A stretch of 64,000 nt of DNA, from the NCBI RefSeq assembly GCF_000576425.1, contig NZ_KK069999.1, positions 47,530 through 111,529 on the forward strand, written 5' to 3'. Both the position numbers and the translations under genes were made by a program. Positions 48,548-57,409 of this stretch are shown here, in pieces. Under the pieces are notes generated by a model. It was not told the origin of the DNA and searched no databases. It saw nothing but the letters and a program-made list of their open reading frames with translations. Position 1 is the first letter of the stretch; each line of letters opens with the position of its first letter. The stretch comes from Brachybacterium phenoliresistens. GTDB taxonomy: Bacteria; Actinomycetota; Actinomycetes; Actinomycetales; Dermabacteraceae.

Positions 48548-49360
48548 TCAGCCCCGGCTGATGTACAGGGGGGACGCCCAGTACGGCTCCACCGAGAAGA
48601 CGACGTCCCGGACCACGCCCTCGGGCACCTCGAACAGGACCGAGCAGGTGACCTCGTCCCCGTCGTCCAGGCGGGAGACCGCATGCAGCGGCGCCGCCGG
48701 CTCCGCCCAGGCCTCCGAGGAATCGGCCGCCCAGTAGTCCGTCTCCGCCATCACCCAGAGCCCGTCCCGGAGATCCAGCGGCACGGATCCCCGATAGGTC
48801 AGGCGGAGGTCCGCCTGGACGTACACGTGGCCCGGCTCCGCCGGCGGGTTCTGCGGATCGGCCCCGGCGACGAGCTCCGCGGCGTCCCAGGTCACCGTCT
48901 CCACGAACACCTGCAGGTGACCGCCCTCCGGGGTGTCCCAGCCCAGCCGGTGCTCGCCGAGCACCGCCGGGCGGTCGAAGTCCCCGAATCCGGCGACCAC
49001 GCCCCCGGCGGCGTCGGTGACCTCGCCGTCGACGAAGTCGTCCTCGATCCCCATCATCCCGGCCTCGACGTACCCGTCCTGCGCATCGAGGGCACGCAGG
49101 AGGACCATCCCCGTGATCACGCCGCCGCCGAAGGCCAGGAGCACCAGGACCATCGCCCCGGCGATCCCCGCCGCCCACCAGGCGGCCGCCCGGCGGCGCG
49201 GCGCGGCGGGCGGCGGCGCCGGGTGCTCGGAGAGCGTCGGGACCGGGCTCTCGGGCGCGGGCTCCTGCTGGAGCCAGTGCGCGTACGAGGCCCCGGTCCG
49301 GGCCGCGTCGTCGGTCGTCGGCGGGCTGTGCGTCCCGCTCGGGTCGTGGGACATCGTCAT
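48548..49360 (-). CDS. membrane protein with DUF4352-like outer domain
   Basis: This 270-residue protein has a short cytoplasmic start with many Pro, one TM helix (about residues 58-88) and an outer domain of about 165 residues. That domain (LQVFVETVTWDAAELVAG; AEPGHVYVQADLRLTYRGS; VTCSVLFEVPEGVVRDVVF) parallels the one at 30489 and fits DUF4352. Function is unknown. ATG 49360 has a GAGG seven bases before it; another in-frame ATG lies six bases further on. Confidence 0.68.
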   Translation of the reverse strand: MTMSHDPSGTHSPPTTDDAARTGASYAHWLQQEPAPESPVPTLSEHPAPPPAAPRRRAAAWWAAGIAGAMVLVLLAFGGGVITGMVLLRALDAQDGYVEAGMMGIEDDFVDGEVTDAAGGVVAGFGDFDRPAVLGEHRLGWDTPEGGHLQVFVETVTWDAAELVAGADPQNPPAEPGHVYVQADLRLTYRGSVPLDLRDGLWVMAETDYWAADSSEAWAEPAAPLHAVSRLDDGDEVTCSVLFEVPEGVVRDVVFSVEPYWASPLYISRG

Positions 49361-49429
49361 GGAACGCCTCACCAGGTCAGAGCCGTTCCATGGGTCCCGG
49401 ACAGGCCCCCCGACCACGGCGATGGAGGG

Positions 49430-49435
49430 AATCTA
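49430..49435 (-). promoter_or_regulatory. -10 box TAGATT before DUF4352-like gene
   Basis: On the minus strand TAGATT precedes a leader of about 63 bases ending in GAGG and the ATG at 49360. Confidence 0.3.
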
Positions 49436-49491
49436 GCAGGAGATCGGCGCGGCCCCGCGCTTCGTCCCCGAACCGTGACCTGGACGCACGA

Positions 49492-49524
49492 GCGCCCCGT
49501 CCTCCGGGCAGGAGGACGGGGCGC
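49492..49524 (-). terminator. hairpin terminator of the betaine transporter operon
   Basis: Perfect 14-base arms (49492-49505 and 49511-49524) enclose a five-base loop, 22 bases behind the proX stop codon. No T-run follows. The position between two minus-strand genes fits transcription termination. Confidence 0.65.
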
Positions 49525-49545
49525 GCGCGACGATGCCGGGTCGGA

Positions 49546-50493
49546 TCAGCCCTCGTCGACGGCGGGCAGCACGTCGGGGTTCTCCTCCAGCCAGGAGTCG
49601 ATGGCCTCGGCCTCCTGGCCCTCGCCGAACTCGTTGACGACCTTGTCCTCGAGGCTGCCGTACTGGGCGTCGTCGAGGGTGATGCCGCCGATGAACTCGG
49701 CCGCATCGGCGAAGTCGTCGCCGAAGCCCTCGCGGGCCAGGAAGTGGAGGGCCTCGGACTCGCCCAGGGCGCCGAGGGGATCCTCGAGGTCCTTCACGGA
49801 GTAGGCGGAGTTCGCCCAGAAGGGGCGCCACAGGGTGACGACGATGTCCTTCTGGTCCTCGACGGCGCCGGCGAGCTCGGTGGTCATCGCCGTCGTCGAG
49901 GAGGTGACCAGCTCGTACTCGTCCTCGAGCCCGTACTGCGGCATGACCTGCTCCTGGGTCGCCTTGGTCAGACCCGCCCCCGGCTCGATGCCGACGATCC
50001 GCCCGCCGAAGCGGTCGCCCTGGCCCTTGAGGTCCGCGATGGAGGTGATGTCGACGTAGTCGGGCACGGCGATGGTGAGCTTGGCGTTGGGGTAGTACGC
50101 GCCGAGGTCCTCGATCGAGTCGCCGTACTCCTCCATGTACGAGGCGTGGGTGACCTCGGGCCAGGCCGAGGGGTAGATGTCCACGTCGCCGTTCGCCAGC
50201 GCCGTGTACAGCAGCGCGGCGTCGGCGATCTGCTCGTGCTCGACGGTGTAGCCCATCGCGGTCAGGCGGTCGTCCAGCAGGTAGGCGGTGCTCAGGCCGT
50301 CGGTCCAGGAGGCGATGTAGCCCAGGGTGATGGTCTTGCCGTTCCCGGAGCCGCCGTCGGCCGAGCCGTCCCCGCCGGAGCCCCCGTTGCCGCCGCAGGC
50401 GGCCAGGCCCAGGCCCATCAGGCCGGCAGCACCGCCCGCGAACGCGGCACGGCGGGACAGGGGGATGGTGAGAGCGTTGCGTCGGTTCTTCAT
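49546..50493 (-). CDS. proX: glycine betaine/choline ABC transporter substrate-binding lipoprotein
   Basis: This 315-residue protein has a lipoprotein signal with LAACGG (Cys about 33), preceded by a RRAAF stretch. The mature OpuAC-type domain reads TITLGYIASWTDGLSTAYLL, EHEQIADAALLYTALANGDV, SAWPEVTH and VTLWRPFWANSAY, with the Trp/Phe residues that build the aromatic cage for quaternary amines. It delivers glycine betaine or a similar osmolyte to ProW. It is the last gene of proV-proW-proX. Confidence 0.9.
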   Translation of the reverse strand: MKNRRNALTIPLSRRAAFAGGAAGLMGLGLAACGGNGGSGGDGSADGGSGNGKTITLGYIASWTDGLSTAYLLDDRLTAMGYTVEHEQIADAALLYTALANGDVDIYPSAWPEVTHASYMEEYGDSIEDLGAYYPNAKLTIAVPDYVDITSIADLKGQGDRFGGRIVGIEPGAGLTKATQEQVMPQYGLEDEYELVTSSTTAMTTELAGAVEDQKDIVVTLWRPFWANSAYSVKDLEDPLGALGESEALHFLAREGFGDDFADAAEFIGGITLDDAQYGSLEDKVVNEFGEGQEAEAIDSWLEENPDVLPAVDEG

Positions 50494-50550
50494 GATCGGG
50501 TGTCCTTTCGAAACGGTGATCAGGGGATCCGCGGCCCGGGGGCCGGAGGT

Positions 50551-51468
50551 TCAGGCCTCGGCGGCGGCGCGCTGCGCCGTCTTCTCCGCCAGGCTCTTCT
50601 TCAGGAGGGCGATCAGGGACGTCGGGTAGGAGCCGGGATTGCCCAGGGACGCGGTGAGGCGGTCCAGGAACACGGCCAGCAGCACGACGCCGACCCCGGC
50701 CTCGATGCCGAGCGGCAGGTTCATGGTGGTGATGCCCTGGACGACGAGCTTGCCCAGCCCGTCGGCTCCCACCATGCCCGAGATGACCGCCATGGACAGG
50801 GACAGCATGATGACCTGGTTGACGCCGGCCATGATCGTGGGGATCGCCAGCGGCAGCTGGATCCCGGTGAGGATCTGCCCCGGCGTCGCGCCGAAGGACT
50901 CCCCGGCCTCGACGGTCTCGGAGTCGACCTGCCGGATGCCCAGCTCGGTCATGCGCACCCCCGGCGGGAGCGCGAAGATGATCGTCGAGAAGAGGCCGGG
51001 CACGGTGCCGACGGAGAAGAAGATGATCGCCGGGATCAGGTAGACGAAGGCGGGCATCGTCTGCATGAAGTCCAGGATCGGCCGCACGAGCACGCTCACG
51101 GTCCGGTTCGTCGCCGCGAGGATGCCCACCGGCACGGCGATGACGATCGCGCACACGGTGGCGACCAGCACCTGCGCCATCGTCTGCATCATCGGCTCCC
51201 AGACGTCGATGCACAGCGCGAACAGGAAGAGCACGGCGGTGGCGATCGCGAACTGCCAGGAGCGGAACACCAGCGACAGCAGCGCGAACAGCAGCACCAT
51301 CACCAGCGCCGGCAGCAGCAGGAGCGTGTCGGTGAGGCCGTCGACCAGGGCCCTCATCAGCCAGCTGAAGGCGTCGAACAGGAGGGAGAGGTTCTCCTTG
51401 AACCAGCGGATCAGCCAGGCGATGCCCTCGCCGAGCGGGATGCGGAGGAAGAACTCGTCGGGGCTCAT
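50551..51468 (-). CDS. proW: glycine betaine/proline-type ABC transporter permease
   Basis: This 305-residue permease begins IPLGEGIAWLIRWFKENLS (amphipathic helix of the ProW/OpuAB group) and has about six TM segments. The EAA loop is VEAGESFGATPGQIL with LPLAIPTIMAGVNQ. It forms the membrane channel of the osmolyte importer. ATG 51468 overlaps the proV stop by four bases; proX follows after 57 bases. Confidence 0.92.
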   Translation of the reverse strand: MSPDEFFLRIPLGEGIAWLIRWFKENLSLLFDAFSWLMRALVDGLTDTLLLLPALVMVLLFALLSLVFRSWQFAIATAVLFLFALCIDVWEPMMQTMAQVLVATVCAIVIAVPVGILAATNRTVSVLVRPILDFMQTMPAFVYLIPAIIFFSVGTVPGLFSTIIFALPPGVRMTELGIRQVDSETVEAGESFGATPGQILTGIQLPLAIPTIMAGVNQVIMLSLSMAVISGMVGADGLGKLVVQGITTMNLPLGIEAGVGVVLLAVFLDRLTASLGNPGSYPTSLIALLKKSLAEKTAQRAAAEA

Positions 51469-52712
51469 CGGGCATCATCCTCCGCGGCGTCGAAGGCGGG
51501 CAGCGGCGGCGGGGCAGGTGCCGGCGGCGGGTCCGGCTGCAGGGCTCCGGCGGCGGTCAGCAGGGTCACGCGCGGGATGACGCCGGCGAAGCGGCCGTCC
51601 TCGTCCGTGACCACCAGGGGGCTGCGGTGCCGCGCGGAGATCGCGAACAGGTCCGCGACCGGCGTGTGCGCATCCACCAGGGGCAGCTCGGGCTCGGCGG
51701 GGATCGGCAGCTCGTCGCGGCCGTCCTTCACCGCGGCGGCGACGTCCTCCTCCCAGATCACGGCGTGCGGGGTGCGGTCGCGGCGCAGCACGACCAGCCA
51801 CGGGTTCTGGGTCTCGCGCATGAGCTTGTGGGCGCTGCGCGGGCCCTGCCCGGACCCGAGGGTCGCCGGGGGCGGCTCCATGATCGCCGAGGCCGTCAGC
51901 ACGCGGCTGCGGTCCACGTCCTGGATGAAGCGGGCGACGTAGTCGTTCGCCGGCTCGTTGAGGATCTGCTCGGAGGTGCCGACCTGGACGATCCTCCCGT
52001 CGCGCATCATGGCGATCCGGTCGCCGATCCGCATGGCCTCGTTGAGGTCGTGGGTGATGAACAGGATCGTCTTCTCCAGCCGCTGCTGCAGGTCCACGAG
52101 CTGGTCCTGCATGTCCCGCCGTATCAGCGGGTCCAGGGCGCTGAAGGCCTCGTCCATGAGCATGATGTCGGTCCCGGCGGCGAGCGCCCGGGCCAGGCCC
52201 ACGCGCTGCTGCATGCCGCCGGAGAGGTCCGACGGACGGTAGCCGCCCCAGCCCTTCAGCCCCACCATCTCCAGGGCCTCGGCCGCGCGGGCCTCCCGCT
52301 CGGAACGGCCCACCCCGCTGACCTCGAGCCCGTAGGCGGCGTTCTCGCCGACGGTGCGATGGGGCAGCAGGGCGAAGTGCTGGAACACCATGGAGATGCG
52401 CCGACGGCGCACCTCGCGCAGCTCGGCGGCGTTCATGCTCGAGATCGACTGATCGCCGATCACCAGCTCCCCCGCGGTCGCCGGCCACAGGCCGTTGACC
52501 ATGCGGATGAGCGTGGACTTGCCCGAGCCGGACAGGCCCATCACGACGAAGATCTCGCCGGGCTCGACGCTGAAGGAGGCATCGATCACCGCGGCCGTCA
52601 GCCCGTCCTCACGCAGCTCCTCGCGGGTCCGGCCTGCCTGGAGCGCCTCGACGCCCCGGTGCGGCCTGCGCCCGAAGATCTTGTACAGACCGTCGGCGGA
52701 AATTGCTGGCAC
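51465..52712 (-). CDS. proV: glycine betaine/proline-type ABC transporter ATPase with CBS domains
   Basis: This 415-residue ATPase has the ProV-type N-terminal extension (LYKIFGRRPHRGVEALQAGR), Walker A GLSGSGKST, signature LSGGMQQRVGLARA, Walker B IMLMDEAFSALD and switch ITHDLNEAM. Two CBS-like segments fill the last 120 residues and may sense ionic strength or nucleotides, as in OpuA. The GTG at 52712 has AAGGAG only four bases upstream, a tight spacing, but no better start exists. It is the first gene of the operon. Confidence 0.92.
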   Translation of the reverse strand: MPAISADGLYKIFGRRPHRGVEALQAGRTREELREDGLTAAVIDASFSVEPGEIFVVMGLSGSGKSTLIRMVNGLWPATAGELVIGDQSISSMNAAELREVRRRRISMVFQHFALLPHRTVGENAAYGLEVSGVGRSEREARAAEALEMVGLKGWGGYRPSDLSGGMQQRVGLARALAAGTDIMLMDEAFSALDPLIRRDMQDQLVDLQQRLEKTILFITHDLNEAMRIGDRIAMMRDGRIVQVGTSEQILNEPANDYVARFIQDVDRSRVLTASAIMEPPPATLGSGQGPRSAHKLMRETQNPWLVVLRRDRTPHAVIWEEDVAAAVKDGRDELPIPAEPELPLVDAHTPVADLFAISARHRSPLVVTDEDGRFAGVIPRVTLLTAAGALQPDPPPAPAPPPLPAFDAAEDDAR

Positions 52713-53179
52713 AGTGCTCCTTCGTCCATTCTCCGGATACGGGCAGGTGCCGTTTCTCTGCGGCCGCCGCCACGGTGGTCAGGCCGCGGCAGGCAGTCCG
52801 GGGCACCCGGGCCCGCACCCCGAGGCTGGCACGGCCCGGTCTGCGGAACAAGCCGGAACGGGGCCGATAGACGCAGGTCAGAGGCACCACGGCCGGGCGG
52901 TCCGGCCGCGGCCGACCCCGCGGAGCGCGGCGAGAATGCAGAGGTGGCCAGGGGCGATACCGACATTCTCGGAATGCCCCTCCCGCACCGGGGAGGGCGC
53001 AGGGTAACAGTCCCGTAACAACCCGTCCAGACCCGCTTACCGATCGTTCAGTCCGAGATCCGGGGCGATTTTGCGGCGCGCACGCACCGCCGTCGGCGCC
53101 CCGCGGCGCGGCCCCCGTCGCGGCCCCGGGAGGGCTAGCGTGGACCGCGTATCCGCCCTTTCGAAGGAGCCCTCCCCGC
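52713..53179. other. 467-base intergenic region between proV and GNAT genes
   Basis: The region holds the divergent promoters of proV and a GNAT gene. Several open frames run through it but have no ribosome sites or recognisable domains. A locally AT-richer piece (about 53000-53060) could carry osmoregulated promoter elements. No repeat or RNA gene was recognised. Confidence 0.5.
53136..53141 (+). promoter_or_regulatory. -10 box TAGCGT before GNAT gene
   Basis: TAGCGT would start transcription near 53148, leaving a leader of about 30 bases that contains AAGGAG before ATG 53180. Confidence 0.35.
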
Positions 53180-53905
53180 ATGGTCCTCGACCTCCCTCCC
53201 GCCGCGCCGGGCAGCGGCGCGCCCGCGCACGACGCCGTCCTCGACAACCCCGCCTGGTCCTCCCTCAGCGGCCACCACGCGCACCTGGCCACCGGCAACG
53301 ACCTGGTGCTGCGCTTCCCCGAGGACGTCTCCCCCTTCGTCGGCATCCGATCCTTCGCCGTGCCGGAGGTGTGGGACGCGATCCTCGACGTGTTCGGCCA
53401 CGGGGCCGAGGTCGGCATCTCCCACGCCGAGCCGGAGCTGCCCGCGGGCTGGCACGAGGTGTTCCGCATCCCCGGCGTGCAGCTCGTGCAGACCGACCGC
53501 CTGCACGCCCGGCCCGACGAGGAGGCCGTCGAGCTGGGCGCGCAGGACGTCCCGGAGATGCTCGATCTCGTGGCGCGGACCAGGCCCGGGCCGTTCCTCT
53601 CCCGCACCCACCTGCTGGGCCGCTACGTGGGCATCCGCCGCGACGGGCGCCTGGCCGCGATGGCCGGCGAGCGCCTGCATCCCGCGGGCTGGACGGAGAT
53701 CAGCGCCGTCGCCGTCGATCCGGCTCACCGCCGCCAGGGCCTCGCCTCCCGCCTGGTCCTGGACGTCGCCTTCGGCATCCAGCAGCGCGGCGACCGCGCC
53801 CTGCTGCACGCCAGCGCCTCCAACACCGGCGCGATCGAGGCCTACGAGAAGCTCGGATTCTCCCTGCGCCGCCGGGTCAGCTTCGGAGCCGTGCGGACGC
53901 CGTAG
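53180..53905 (+). CDS. GNAT family N-acetyltransferase (FR47-like)
   Basis: This 241-residue protein has a variable N-terminal half and a C-terminal GNAT domain of the FR47 type: ISAVAVDPAHRRQGLASRLV (acetyl-CoA loop) and LLHASASNTGAIEAYEKLGF. The N-terminal part may hold a degenerate second GNAT fold. Substrate is unknown. ATG 53180 has AAGGAG about eleven bases upstream, a long spacing. Confidence 0.85.
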   Translation: MVLDLPPAAPGSGAPAHDAVLDNPAWSSLSGHHAHLATGNDLVLRFPEDVSPFVGIRSFAVPEVWDAILDVFGHGAEVGISHAEPELPAGWHEVFRIPGVQLVQTDRLHARPDEEAVELGAQDVPEMLDLVARTRPGPFLSRTHLLGRYVGIRRDGRLAAMAGERLHPAGWTEISAVAVDPAHRRQGLASRLVLDVAFGIQQRGDRALLHASASNTGAIEAYEKLGFSLRRRVSFGAVRTP

Positions 53906-53916
53906 CCGCAGGATCC

Positions 53917-53922
53917 TATGCT
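53917..53922 (+). promoter_or_regulatory. -10 box TATGCT before lipoprotein gene
   Basis: TATGCT precedes a leader of about 20 bases containing GAGGGAGGAG and ATG 53950. Confidence 0.4.
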
Positions 53923-53949
53923 GGTGCCCCTCCGAGGGAGGAGCTCCCC

Positions 53950-54783
53950 ATGGCGTCCCTGCGCATCATCGTCCGCCCGCTCGCCCTGCTCGGCGTCGGC
54001 GCCCTGCTGCTGGCCGGGTGCGTCCCGCCGCTGCCCTTCCTCCCCCACGGCGGCCCCGACCTCCGCGAGGACGACACGATCGAGGTGCACCTGCCGATCA
54101 GCGGCATGTTCGGCTATTTCGGGGACCGCACCGACACCATCGGCGCGGACACCTTCACCACGCAGGTCAGCCTGCCGGAGGGGCTCGTGATCTTCGAGGA
54201 GTCCGCGCCGCTGGCCGAGGCGCAGCGCGCACGGATCGAGACGGCGGCCGAGGACTACCTCGCCTGGGAGGCGACGCTCTCCGAGCAGGAGCACGTCCCC
54301 TGCACGGACATCCCCAGCGTCGGCATCCGCGTCACCGGGTCGATGGAGCACGGCTCCCGGGTGCAGGACTGCCATGGGGACTCGCCGCTGCGCGCCCTGA
54401 CCACCTCCGTGGCCGATGCGCGCGAGGAGCTCATCGGCGAGATCGCCCTGCCCACCGACGACTGGATCCTCGAGGTCGCCCCCGTGCCGGGCGGGCCGGA
54501 CCCGGAGGCCGGCGGCTCCTACCGGCTGACGCTCGCGGCGTCCCGGAAGGGCATGGACCTGCTCGGCCCCGACGGCGCCGTCCGGTCGCTGGACTGGGAG
54601 GGGAGCGCGCCCGTGCTGCGAGGCATCAACGACGTGCTCATCCACGAGGACGAGATCGGCTGCTCCGACGCCGCCGCCGAGCTGACGATGACCCGGTCGG
54701 GCGACCCGTCGCTGAGCCGGACCGTCCCGATCTGCCCGGGGCAGCCGCCGGAGGCGCTGGCGGAGGCGCTGGCGGGAGCCTGA
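53950..54783 (+). CDS. hypothetical lipoprotein
   Basis: This 277-residue protein has a lipoprotein signal ending LLLAGC (Cys about 23). The mature part has alternating beta and turn segments with four or more Cys (EHVPCTDIPSVGI; VQDCHGDSP; EIGCSDAA; TVPICPG), which could form two disulfides. No family was recognised. A GAGGGAGGAG ribosome site lies before ATG 53950. A second lipoprotein gene converges on it from the right. Confidence 0.7.
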   Translation: MASLRIIVRPLALLGVGALLLAGCVPPLPFLPHGGPDLREDDTIEVHLPISGMFGYFGDRTDTIGADTFTTQVSLPEGLVIFEESAPLAEAQRARIETAAEDYLAWEATLSEQEHVPCTDIPSVGIRVTGSMEHGSRVQDCHGDSPLRALTTSVADAREELIGEIALPTDDWILEVAPVPGGPDPEAGGSYRLTLAASRKGMDLLGPDGAVRSLDWEGSAPVLRGINDVLIHEDEIGCSDAAAELTMTRSGDPSLSRTVPICPGQPPEALAEALAGA

Positions 54784-54809
54784 GGGTCAGGACGGACGCG
54801 GACGTCGCC

Positions 54810-55328
54810 TCACGCCAGGCCCAGCGCCTCCGGGGTGCATCTGTCCGTCTCCACCCTCGCGTCGGAGATCGAGAACCTGCCCTGGGCATCGATCGTGAAG
54901 ATCGCCCCGTGCTCGTCGCGCGCCTCGGCGTAGTGGAGGGCGCCTCGCCGCGCCACCGGCCCGAACCCGCCGAAGCCGTGCTCCCGCAGGACGTCCTCGT
55001 ACGGCGCCACGTACTCGTCCCAGGCCCCCTCGTCGGACGCGCTCCCGTCGAAGGGCACCGAAGAGGTCCAGTCCCCCGCGCGGTAGAGGCAGTCGCCGTC
55101 GCGCTCGGCCACGGTCCGCGTCGTGGCCTGGAGCTCGAACTCCCGGCCGCCCGCCGCGCCGGCGGCCGCCGCATCGGCCGCGACCTCGTCGTAGTGCGCG
55201 ACCACGTCCTGCGCCGGGATGGGCTGGCCGCCGCTGCAGCCGGCGAGCGCGAGGAGCGCCGCGGCGACGAGCGCTGCGGCGCCGAGCCGGGCCTCGGTGG
55301 ATCCCGGCCGGGGATCCCTTCGCATCAT
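54810..55328 (-). CDS. hypothetical lipoprotein
   Basis: This 172-residue protein starts with a signal peptide ending LLALAGC (Cys about 31). The rest contains two Cys (DGDCLYRAGDW; ETDRCTPEAL) that may pair, and a beta-rich fold reminiscent of small actinobacterial LppP/LprE-like proteins, without a clear match. GAGGAG lies six bases before ATG 55328. Function is unknown. Confidence 0.68.
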   Translation of the reverse strand: MMRRDPRPGSTEARLGAAALVAAALLALAGCSGGQPIPAQDVVAHYDEVAADAAAAGAAGGREFELQATTRTVAERDGDCLYRAGDWTSSVPFDGSASDEGAWDEYVAPYEDVLREHGFGGFGPVARRGALHYAEARDEHGAIFTIDAQGRFSISDARVETDRCTPEALGLA

Positions 55329-55397
55329 GCTGCGCTCCTCGTGCTGCGTTCCCGCCCCTGCTGATCGCGGGAGCCCTCCTCATGGGGACTTCTGCCC

Positions 55398-55403
55398 ATC
55401 GTA
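55398..55403 (-). promoter_or_regulatory. -10 box TACGAT before lipoprotein gene
   Basis: On the minus strand TACGAT precedes a leader of about 63 bases and ATG 55328. It is close to the divergent TACAGT box for the calpain-like gene. Confidence 0.35.
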
Positions 55404-55421
55404 GGAGAGGCCGGGCGCGGC

Positions 55422-55427
55422 TACAGT
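55422..55427 (+). promoter_or_regulatory. -10 box TACAGT before calpain-like gene
   Basis: TACAGT would start transcription near 55434, leaving about 40 bases with GGAAGGGG before ATG 55475. Confidence 0.35.
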
Positions 55428-55474
55428 GCTGACCACGGCGCACATGCCGGTGAGGTGCGGAAGGGGCGGGGTGC

Positions 55475-56605
55475 ATGGGCGGGTTCCTGGGGGCCGACAC
55501 CGATCAGCTGATCGGTGCGGGAGAGACGATGGAGCAGCGGGGGGTTCGGCTCGAGGAGATCGGGGAGGCGCTGTCGGCCGCGATCGCCCGGGCGAGCTGG
55601 ACCGGCCCGGATCGCGACCGCTTCTGCGAGAGCTTCGAGGCCTCGGTGCTTCCGCTGATCCGCGAGGCCTCCGTGCGCCTGGGCACCGGGGCGCGGGCCC
55701 TCTACCGCCATGCCGCGCAGCAGGACCTCGCCTCCAGCGCGGACGGCTCGATCGACTCCGCCCGCTACGCGGAGCTGCTCGAGGGCGAGTCCTGGTCGGA
55801 CATCATCAACTGGGCCCAGGACGCCTGGGAGAAGACCCCGTTCGATGATCCGATGACCATCGATGACCTCGGCGGCCGCTACGTCGACTCCCCCGAGGGG
55901 GCCGGCTTCGATCCGGCCGATGTCGATCTCTCCGCCGAGGCGATCGGGAGCCAGGTGATGCGCCAGGGCACGCTGGGCGACTGCTGGTTCCTCGCCGGGC
56001 TGATGGCGGCCGCGCAGTCCGATCCGGAGTTCCTGGCCCGGAACATCACCCTGCGCGAGGACGGCACCTGGGACGTGACGCTCTACGAGGACGGCGAGCC
56101 GGTGACCGTCACCGTCTCCCCCGACGAGCTGGTCCGCGACGGCGCGCGCGTGGACAACGACGGCAGCGGAAACTTCTGGGACGACGACGAGATCGGCTAC
56201 ATGTCGATCTACGAGCAGGCGGCGATCAACCACCTCGGCCCGGACTACGAGTCCGTCATCGCCGACACGCCCCAGGCCGGCCTCGAGCTCATCACGGGCG
56301 CGGGCGCGAATGGCTCCGACATCCTCGGCGGCCAGCCCTCGGCGGAGGACCTCCACCGCGCTCTGGAGACCGGTGCGCCGATCACCGTGATGACGGATCC
56401 GATCATGCCCTTCCGGGGCGACCTCGCCTCCGCCCACGTCTACCAGGTGCAGTCGGTCGACCCGGAGACCGAGGAGGTCGTCCTGGTCAACCCCTGGGGC
56501 GACGGCGCCGGCAAGCCGCATCTGGTCACGGTTCCGATGGACTTCTTCTACGGCAACAACATCGTGATGACGGGCGTCGGCGCGCCGCCCGAGGACTGGG
56601 GGTGA
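55475..56605 (+). CDS. calpain-type cysteine protease with WXG100-like N-terminus
   Basis: This 376-residue protein has two parts. Residues 1 to about 95 form a helical hairpin with W42-T-G44 (ASWTGPDRDRFCESFEASV), as in WXG100/ESX-secreted proteins. From about 125 a calpain core follows: QGTLGDCWFLAGL with Cys170 and the oxyanion Gln164, His321 in SAHVYQVQSV and Asn339 in VLVNPWGDG. The complete Cys-His-Asn set predicts an active protease. No signal peptide is present; a type VII system could export it, but none is in the window. The stop overlaps the start of a small gene (GTGA). Confidence 0.85.
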   Translation: MGGFLGADTDQLIGAGETMEQRGVRLEEIGEALSAAIARASWTGPDRDRFCESFEASVLPLIREASVRLGTGARALYRHAAQQDLASSADGSIDSARYAELLEGESWSDIINWAQDAWEKTPFDDPMTIDDLGGRYVDSPEGAGFDPADVDLSAEAIGSQVMRQGTLGDCWFLAGLMAAAQSDPEFLARNITLREDGTWDVTLYEDGEPVTVTVSPDELVRDGARVDNDGSGNFWDDDEIGYMSIYEQAAINHLGPDYESVIADTPQAGLELITGAGANGSDILGGQPSAEDLHRALETGAPITVMTDPIMPFRGDLASAHVYQVQSVDPETEEVVLVNPWGDGAGKPHLVTVPMDFFYGNNIVMTGVGAPPEDWG

Positions 56606-56922
56606 GGACCGTGAGCATCGACGGACCGGACGGCGCGACGCCCACGCGGCACCGCCTGCGTCTGACGGCGCGGGCGCGGATCGGCAGCGCGACCATCGGC
56701 TGCTCGGGGGCGCGGATCGCCGAGGACGGGGCCACCGCGCACGCGGCCCTCGACGTCGTCGACCCCGAGCTGGGGCGGCGCAGCGTCATCGTGCGGGAGG
56801 GCGACCGGATCGAGATCGCCTCGGGCGCCGTGCTGGTGCTCGCCGTGCACCCCTGGGACCCGCCGCGGCCCGCCGGCGTCGACCTGGCGCATGTCGCCTG
56901 GGAGGGCGGGCCCGCCGCGTGA
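56602..56922 (+). CDS. small hypothetical protein coupled to calpain-like protease
   Basis: This 106-residue protein is translationally coupled to the protease gene (GTGA overlap). It is beta-rich (RHRLRLTARARIGSATIG, then VIVREGDRIEIASGAVLVLA and VHPWDPP), suggesting a small barrel. No family was recognised with confidence. Coupling suggests a partner, inhibitor or immunity role, which is inference only. An in-frame GTG at 56611 is an alternative start. Confidence 0.55.
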   Translation: MRTVSIDGPDGATPTRHRLRLTARARIGSATIGCSGARIAEDGATAHAALDVVDPELGRRSVIVREGDRIEIASGAVLVLAVHPWDPPRPAGVDLAHVAWEGGPAA

Positions 56923-56941
56923 GCGCAGACCGGGCCGATGG

Positions 56942-57409
56942 TCAGTGCAGCGGCTCCTCCTGCACGGGCTGCTGCAGCTCGGTGACCCAGTCCTGCTGGT
57001 CCTCGGAGTCGGAGACGAGGTAGACCTCGCGGCAGGGCCAGTCGGGCACGAGCCCGTGCTCGAGCACGGCAGTGTGCAGGGCGCGCCAGGATTCGCCGAT
57101 CCCCGCCATGGTCCCGTGGTGCACGGCGCTCAGCGCCCGCGGGACCGTCGGGAGCTCGAGGAGCTCGCAGCCCTCGCCGGGCTCGCCCTCGATGGTGAAC
57201 CCGGCCGTGACCTCGACGCCGTCCTCGTTCATGTCGTACAGGGCGACGGGCGTGCCCGCGGCGGCGGCATCGGCCCCGATCCCGTCCGCGACCTCGTCGA
57301 ACAGCGGACCGACGACCCCGGCCACCGCCGGCTGGTCCGGCACGGTCACCGTGCGCACGGCCAGCCGCAGCGCGGGCAGGCCCTTCTCCTGGACCTCGAT
57401 GCTGGTCAT
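56942..57409 (-). CDS. GyrI-like small-molecule-binding protein
   Basis: This 155-residue protein matches the GyrI-like/AraC effector-binding (SOUL-type) fold: LPALRLAVRTVTVPDQ, then AGTPVALYDMN, VEVTAGFTI, ALSAVHHGTMAGIGESW and REVYLVSDSEDQQDWVTELQ. It is a stand-alone sensor without a DNA-binding domain. Homologues bind drugs or other amphipathic molecules or inhibit gyrase. A GAGGAGGAG directly precedes ATG 57409. It converges on the calpain-associated pair. Confidence 0.82.
   Translation of the reverse strand: MTSIEVQEKGLPALRLAVRTVTVPDQPAVAGVVGPLFDEVADGIGADAAAAGTPVALYDMNEDGVEVTAGFTIEGEPGEGCELLELPTVPRALSAVHHGTMAGIGESWRALHTAVLEHGLVPDWPCREVYLVSDSEDQQDWVTELQQPVQEEPLH

Noticed and set aside
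52598..53607. Minus-strand open frames in the proV-GNAT gap
   Set aside because: No ribosome site, no domain, and overlap with proV and the GNAT gene on better-supported frames.
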